Assembly (NCBI GenBank): GCA_030623035.1
Contig: JAUXFK010000099.1
Location: forward strand, 1-9,950
Source of the DNA: Deltaproteobacteria bacterium
GTDB taxonomy: Bacteria > Desulfobacterota > UBA8473
DNA length: 9,950 bases
Reading direction: 5' to 3'
Made by a program: the position numbers and the translations under genes. Position 1 is the first letter of the stretch; each line of letters opens with the position of its first letter. The notes below the pieces were generated by a model. It was not told the DNA's origin. It did not search any database and saw nothing but the letters and a program-made list of their open reading frames with translations. Below are positions 6,262-9,950 of the stretch, in pieces.

Positions 6262-7695
6262 GGTGATTGCCTGGGCAACATATTAAATCTTCTCTTTCGG
6301 TGCGAAAGATATGCTGAATGCTTCTTTTTCTGTATCCATAAAACCAACTCAATGGCTGTATTGACATCATAACGTCTCAGCGGCAGAACTATTTCTAAAA
6401 GAACTCTAAGTTGCGATAGTGTAATAGATGGTGCTTTTTTCCCCCAATCGTATTTTAAGGTGCCAGAGAAAAAAGTGAGCAAGAATACTTGTTAAAATAT
6501 GATGGTGCCATCCTCTGTATTTACGAACTTCGTAGTGATCCATGCCAAGTTCAGACTTGGTTTCCTCGAAGCACTGTTCGATGGCCCATCTGATGCCGCT
6601 TAACCAAACGAAAAGGCTTAGTCTGGTACTAGTTGGGGCATTGCTCAAATAATGTTTGTAGACAGGTTGATCCTCGATAGTACGCCGGATAATCAGCCAT
6701 ACGGTTTTCTGAGACAAATCATTGTTTGATAGGATGATCCTCCTTATTGTAAATTCATACTCTATAGGCCCCTTTGTGCCTTCAGAGACTTTTCGTCTAT
6801 ACCAGAAGTAATCGTTGATGTTCATGGCCAGGGTTCTGACGGTTATGGGCTTTTTTTCGGTTTTTTCTAAAACCGTTCTTGAACGGATCTCTCCCTTATA
6901 TTTATATTGTTTTTCTCTGGTAATTGGTCGTTTAAGCCAGCATCTTGAATCTTCCGGTACCTGTACAAAATAGGTCGTGCTGACACAGGATTCTATAGCT
7001 TCAATGAAATCCGGACTTGTGCCATACAACGAATCGCCCAACACATATTTGAAAGGGAGAATTCCCTCTTCAACGATGTTTTTAAACATTTCAACAGCCA
7101 ATTGGGGCTTGGTCTTAAATTCAATATCCTCAGGCAATTTACACTTTTCACGTCGTGGTTTGTAATCATCTGAAAACCATTTCTGTGGAATGAATAATCG
7201 CTTATCTAACAGCGCGTATCCATACGGTGATGCATAAGCTGAAAAAACACCAACCTGGGAGTTTTCAACTTTGCCGATACTGCCGCAGTATTGTCTACCA
7301 ACGCCGATGGAGTCATTCCCTTTTTTAATGAATCCGCTCTCATCGAAAATCAGGACGCCATCGGGTGTACCCATATCTTCATTGATGAGATTATGATACT
7401 TATTTAATATTTTATCCTCATCCCATTCTGCATCGCTTATAAAGCGCTGCATGGGACGAACATTGCCGTCTTCAACGTTTAACGCAATCGGTTCGATAGA
7501 CTTTCTTTCAAGCTCACTGAATTGACCGACCATGTAACGAAAAAAATGACCTCTAGATTCGCTACGGTGAAAACAGTCACTGAATACTTCGTGAAACCCT
7601 TTGAGTTCATTTGTAAAGTTTTTAACATCATCGCTGGATACAGTAAACTTAGGAACAGGAAATAGATGCTCTTGGTTTCGAATTTGTGGTAACAT
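6258..7695 (-). pseudogene. IS701-family transposase, frameshifted near the C-terminus
   Basis: The main frame runs from ATG 7695 to 6406 (429 residues) and carries the family signatures: DESGFIKKG with catalytic Asp118, GVGRQYCGSIGKVENSQVGV, GDSLYG with Asp221, and WAIEQCFEETKSELGMDHYE with Glu373. After RLG at about residue 418 the frame becomes unrelated sequence and stops. Skipping one base at the G5A6 run (6435-6445) restores the expected IS701 tail: KKAPSITLSQLRVLLEIVLP, then RRYDVNTAIELVLWIQKKKH and SAYLSHRKRR, ending at 6258. The intact product would be about 477 residues. The cause may be a real one-base insertion in the G-run, an assembly error, or slippage on the homopolymer. The DDE triad itself is before the break. 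The start has an excellent AAAAGGAGG six bases before the ATG. Confidence 0.88.
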
Positions 7696-7738
7696 AATCT
7701 GCCTCCTTTTGGTTTTAGTTTCGGAGTATAACAGATTA
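7695..7738 (-). promoter_or_regulatory. Potential hairpin masking the transposase start in read-through RNA
   Basis: On the minus strand TAATCTG (7732-7738) can pair with CAGATTA (7695-7701), whose last A is the first base of the transposase ATG. Inside this stem, CTCC (7723-7726) can pair with GGAG of the ribosome binding site (7703-7706). The distal arm lies upstream of the expected start site of the element's own promoter, so only transcripts entering from outside would contain both arms. This matches the logic known for IS10 and IS50; here it is a prediction. Confidence 0.5.
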
Positions 7739-7753
7739 CGTGGCCATAATCAA
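7725..7753 (-). promoter_or_regulatory. Sigma-70-type promoter of the IS701 transposase
   Basis: TTGATT (7748-7753) and TATACT (7725-7730) on the minus strand are separated by exactly 17 bases. The -10 box matches five of six consensus bases and the -35 box four of six. Transcription would begin at about 7718, some 23 bases before the ATG. Confidence 0.55.
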
Positions 7754-7765
7754 TAATAAATATAT

Positions 7766-7791
7766 TTAAGTATCGTTGTAGGGTTAGTTTC
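7766..7791 (-). repeat. IS701 right terminal inverted repeat
   Basis: Inverted partner of 6235-6261. The shared core is CCTACAACGATACTTAA. It is the upstream end relative to the transposase gene. Confidence 0.8.
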
Positions 7792-7802
7792 TGCCATAAA
7801 TA

Positions 7803-8897
7803 TCATTTTTGTTTGACATCCGGATTGGGTATCATAAAATCTCTGATAACCCGTGCCAGGTCGTGATATCCGCTGATGAACTGGCGCAGAGTCCGCCTTG
7901 TGGGCCCATATTCGTCGAACTCATCTATTTTCATACCTTCTTCTTCATAAGCCTTCCGAAAATCAACAAATTTATTGGACAATACCTCGATGATCTTTGG
8001 ATCAACAGGTGTATCCATTCGCGGTATTATATCTATATCGGAAGCATTAAACCTTTTTTGCCACTGCTGTGTTATCGAGACGACCACCTCTCCTCCGATA
8101 AATTCAGACCAGTGCATATGGTTCCGAAAAGCAGCAGATAATAGCCGAAATTGGTAGCCACGCTCCTTATAAATTCTATAGGCCTTTTTCATGACAGCCA
8201 CGCCTGCCCATTCCAAGTAGCCCGGATTGGTAATTATATTGTCCCGATTAGCTACCACCTTTAACCAATCATCAAGACGTCCCACCATGATCGTACATAC
8301 AGGACCCATCCGGGATGTATCCTTACCCTCTCTTTCTCGCCGTTTTAATCCGCGTTCCACCGCTTCTGCCACTGCCAAGGCTTGTGGTACGGTAAAACAG
8401 ATTGTGGCATTAATGCTGACTCCCCTATAGGTTGCTTCCTCTATCGCCTCTACCCCCGCCTTTGTTACTGGTATTTTCACAATCATATTGGGAGCCAGAC
8501 TGTTGAAATGCACAGCCTGCTTGACAATAAGCTCAGAATTCCGGTAGTATTTTGGATCGGTTTGAATAGATAGCCGTCCCTTCTTTCCATTTTCGCGATC
8601 AAAGGTCGGTTTCAATAATTCAGCACCCTTGACAGATATCTCTTCGATTAACTTCCAGGTGATATCATCCTCTGTCGCAGTGGGCAGCTCTTCAATAATC
8701 TGGGCGATCCTGCCTTTCCATAGCTGCATCTCCTTTTTTAGCACCGCCCCAACAATTACAGGATTGCTCGTAGCTCCTACAGCGCCATTATCTATTGCAT
8801 AATTCAATTCCTCTATTGAGCAGGAGTCATTCCAGAAATCTGTGCTGGTGGTGCAAACCATTTTATGTAAAGGACTTTTATAATTTTGTTCATTCAT
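7803..8897 (-). CDS. Transaldolase-family protein, possibly an aldolase
   Basis: A 364-residue class I (Schiff-base) TIM-barrel protein of the transaldolase family. Visible active-site elements, aligned by eye with E. coli TalB, are Asp20 in TSTDFW (TalB Asp17), Asn45 in GATSNPVIV (Asn35), the Schiff-base Lys141 in MIVKIPVT (Lys132) and Asn163 in INATICF (Asn154). The position of TalB Glu96 is Gln112 in LSIQTD, and TalB Phe178 corresponds to Met204 in IMVGRLDDW. Gln at the first position is what fructose-6-phosphate aldolase has, so aldol cleavage or formation may be its true reaction. It is longer than TalB, with a charged C-terminal extension (about 300-364). GGAGG seven bases before the ATG fixes the start. 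The epimerase gene ends 21 bases upstream, so they are one operon. The IS701 copy begins 11 bases after its stop codon. Confidence 0.88.
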   Translation of the reverse strand: MNEQNYKSPLHKMVCTTSTDFWNDSCSIEELNYAIDNGAVGATSNPVIVGAVLKKEMQLWKGRIAQIIEELPTATEDDITWKLIEEISVKGAELLKPTFDRENGKKGRLSIQTDPKYYRNSELIVKQAVHFNSLAPNMIVKIPVTKAGVEAIEEATYRGVSINATICFTVPQALAVAEAVERGLKRREREGKDTSRMGPVCTIMVGRLDDWLKVVANRDNIITNPGYLEWAGVAVMKKAYRIYKERGYQFRLLSAAFRNHMHWSEFIGGEVVVSITQQWQKRFNASDIDIIPRMDTPVDPKIIEVLSNKFVDFRKAYEEEGMKIDEFDEYGPTRRTLRQFISGYHDLARVIRDFMIPNPDVKQK

Positions 8898-8918
8898 CTA
8901 TATGCCTCCATTAATGTG

Positions 8919-9743
8919 TTACTTTTTTACTTTATCTATTGAACTCATGTAACGGACAGCCTGCTCAGCAGCCTTATAATCATCAGGTTCTGGCAATACC
9001 TCAATGCCTATCGGTCCGGTATACTTTATTTTTTCCAAAGCGGATAAAATTTGGGGGAAATTAATATGCCCCCAACCAGGAGCTAGCCTGTTACTATCTG
9101 CAAAGTGTATATAGCCAATAGAGGAGCCTGCTGTGCTAATGCTCTCTTCAATAGATCGCTCCTCAATATTCATGTGAAAAGTATCAGGAAGAAGCTTGAG
9201 ATGATTACTTCCGATTTCTTCGATTAGGTCCAGGCCCTCATCTAAGGTATTTATTACATTTGTTTCATATCGATTAACTGGTTCAAGAAGCAGTATAACC
9301 CCTTTGCCCTCTGCATATTTAACACAGACATTCAGGGCGAGCTTTCCCCTTTCTTCCAGCTCGTCAATTTTTTCACTTTGAGCAGTTATCTTTCCCCTGA
9401 TTCCTCCTATTATTACCGTGCTTCCCAATCTGGCAGCGAAATCTATGTGCCCTTTTAGTCTTTCTATTGTTTTCTGTCGCTTATCTTCTTCCTCACTATA
9501 TAGAGAGTACCCATCAGTATAATAAGTCTGACCGGTAGCGATCGCATAAACCTTAAGGCTGAGTTCTTCCAGTTTGTCCATCAACCATTCCTGCTTGATT
9601 TCACGGGAATCTAATAGGCTCAATTCTACTCCGGAATAGCCCAGATGCTTGGCATTCTCCATGCCTTTGATCAGGTTTCCTGAAAAAAGGAGGGGGCCAA
9701 ATTCAGATTTGTTAGGTGAAAGACTTACGCCGATGTCAAACAT
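8919..9743 (-). CDS. Sugar isomerase/epimerase, xylose-isomerase-like TIM barrel
   Basis: A protein of 274 residues from ATG 9743. An in-frame TTG at 9752 would add three residues but is abutted by the AGGA that serves the ATG. It belongs to the AP-endonuclease-2/xylose-isomerase-like fold family, which includes tagatose/psicose 3-epimerases and ketogluconate epimerases. Metal-ligand segments can be read in order: Glu in LLEPVNRYETN, Asp and His in LPDTFHMNIEE, His in GYIHFADSNR and Glu in GIEVLP. The GGIRG and ATGQ loops are also typical of the epimerase branch. Expected role: cytoplasmic, divalent-metal-dependent interconversion of a ketose or keto-sugar acid. It lies between a zinc-type alcohol dehydrogenase (26-base gap) and the transaldolase-like gene (21-base gap), which suggests a route of oxidation, epimerisation and aldol cleavage. 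The specific substrate is not determinable. Confidence 0.87.
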   Translation of the reverse strand: MFDIGVSLSPNKSEFGPLLFSGNLIKGMENAKHLGYSGVELSLLDSREIKQEWLMDKLEELSLKVYAIATGQTYYTDGYSLYSEEEDKRQKTIERLKGHIDFAARLGSTVIIGGIRGKITAQSEKIDELEERGKLALNVCVKYAEGKGVILLLEPVNRYETNVINTLDEGLDLIEEIGSNHLKLLPDTFHMNIEERSIEESISTAGSSIGYIHFADSNRLAPGWGHINFPQILSALEKIKYTGPIGIEVLPEPDDYKAAEQAVRYMSSIDKVKK

Positions 9744-9769
9744 ATTTCCCAATTCCTGCTTGGCATTTC

Positions 9770-9950
9770 TTAAGGAACAAATTCAACCTTGAGTGCATCC
9801 GGTTTATAAGCCTGTTTCAAAGCCTCCCTACATTGATCCAGAGGAAAACGATGGGTAATTAATTTTTCCCAGGGAAAATTCTTCCGATTTCTTATCATCA
9901 TATCGAAATGCGCATAATACATATCGTGAGGGTGGTTCACATTTCCGATA
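9770..9950 (-). CDS. Zinc-type alcohol dehydrogenase (MDR family), C-terminal part
   Basis: Partial gene; the start is beyond the right edge. The visible 59 C-terminal residues begin IGNVNHPHDMYYAHFDMMIR and include WEKLITHRFPLDQCREALKQ before ending in KVEFVP. The block 'W-x-K-L-I-T-H-R-F-P-L-x-x-x-x-E-A' is typical of the end of medium-chain dehydrogenases of the threonine/sorbitol dehydrogenase type. Those enzymes oxidise an alcohol or polyol with NAD(P). Metal ligands and the Rossmann fold are outside the window. It is the first visible gene of the three-gene operon, so the operon promoter is not in this window. Confidence 0.75.
   Translation of the reverse strand, partial: IGNVNHPHDMYYAHFDMMIRNRKNFPWEKLITHRFPLDQCREALKQAYKPDALKVEFVP

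Larger units (their letters stand above)
6235..7791 (-). mobile_element. IS701-family insertion sequence
   Basis: An element of about 1.56 kb with one transposase gene. The ends are inverted copies: left GAAACTTAATCCTACAACGA continuing to 6261, and right (read on the minus strand from 7791) GAAACTAACCCTACAACGAT continuing to 7766. They share an identical 17-base core CCTACAACGATACTTAA, with one indel and one mismatch outside it. The size and the transposase reading up to the left end fit IS701. No convincing 4-5-bp target duplication flanks these limits (AGAT on the left, TGCC on the right), so the exact boundary may differ by a few bases or one flank has been rearranged. It lies 11 bases beyond the stop of the transaldolase-like gene. 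Confidence 0.85.

Noticed and set aside
6173..6370. 65-codon minus-strand open frame next to the IS701 left end
   Set aside because: It overlaps the transposase tail in another frame and runs through the terminal repeat into the repeat-bearing spacer; no ribosome binding site.

Overview
The window looks like a chromosomal accessory stretch from an anaerobic, mobile-element-rich bacterium, most likely a sulfate-reducing or syntrophic member of the Desulfobacterota. This is inferred from gene content only: thiolase plus a DUF35-type enzyme, an NtrC-type regulator, IS66 and IS701 elements, and short heptamer arrays in intergenic DNA. No rRNA, tRNA or CRISPR array is visible. Nearly all intact genes are on the minus strand.

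Layout from left to right. Positions 1-392 hold the 3' end of a decayed IS66 transposase and the probable IS66 terminus. 594-1757 and 1937-3376 (minus) encode a SCP2-type thiolase and, upstream of it in transcription, a HMG-CoA-synthase-like protein fused to a DUF35 zinc-ribbon/OB domain. Together they look like a compact acyl-transfer or C-C bond-forming or -cleaving pair. 3495-3639 is a well-delimited 133-bp miniature element with 17-bp inverted ends and a TATTTA target duplication. It interrupts an open frame that continues, after a second break, to 3944. 3951-4394 (minus) is a small TIGR04076-like protein. A solo terminus related to the miniature element lies at 4481-4526. 4667-6103 (minus) is a sigma-54-type response regulator with an atypical GAFTDA loop and no adjacent kinase. 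6235-7791 is an IS701-family element whose transposase is frameshifted near its C-terminus. It has a recognisable promoter and a potential hairpin that would hide its ribosome binding site in read-through transcripts. 7803-9950 (minus) is a closely spaced three-gene set: the end of a zinc-type alcohol dehydrogenase, a sugar isomerase/epimerase TIM barrel, and a transaldolase-family protein with an aldolase-like active-site change.

The last three genes read as one operon for catabolism of a sugar, polyol or sugar acid, transcribed from beyond the right edge and bordered by the IS701 copy 11 bases after its last stop codon. The thiolase/DUF35 pair is a separate transcription unit for acyl-CoA chemistry. 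The regulator cannot be tied to either set from sequence alone. The most notable observations are the fused synthase lacking two canonical HMG-CoA synthase catalytic residues, the miniature element with its broken host gene, the IS701 start-region hairpin, and the unusual aldolase/transaldolase.
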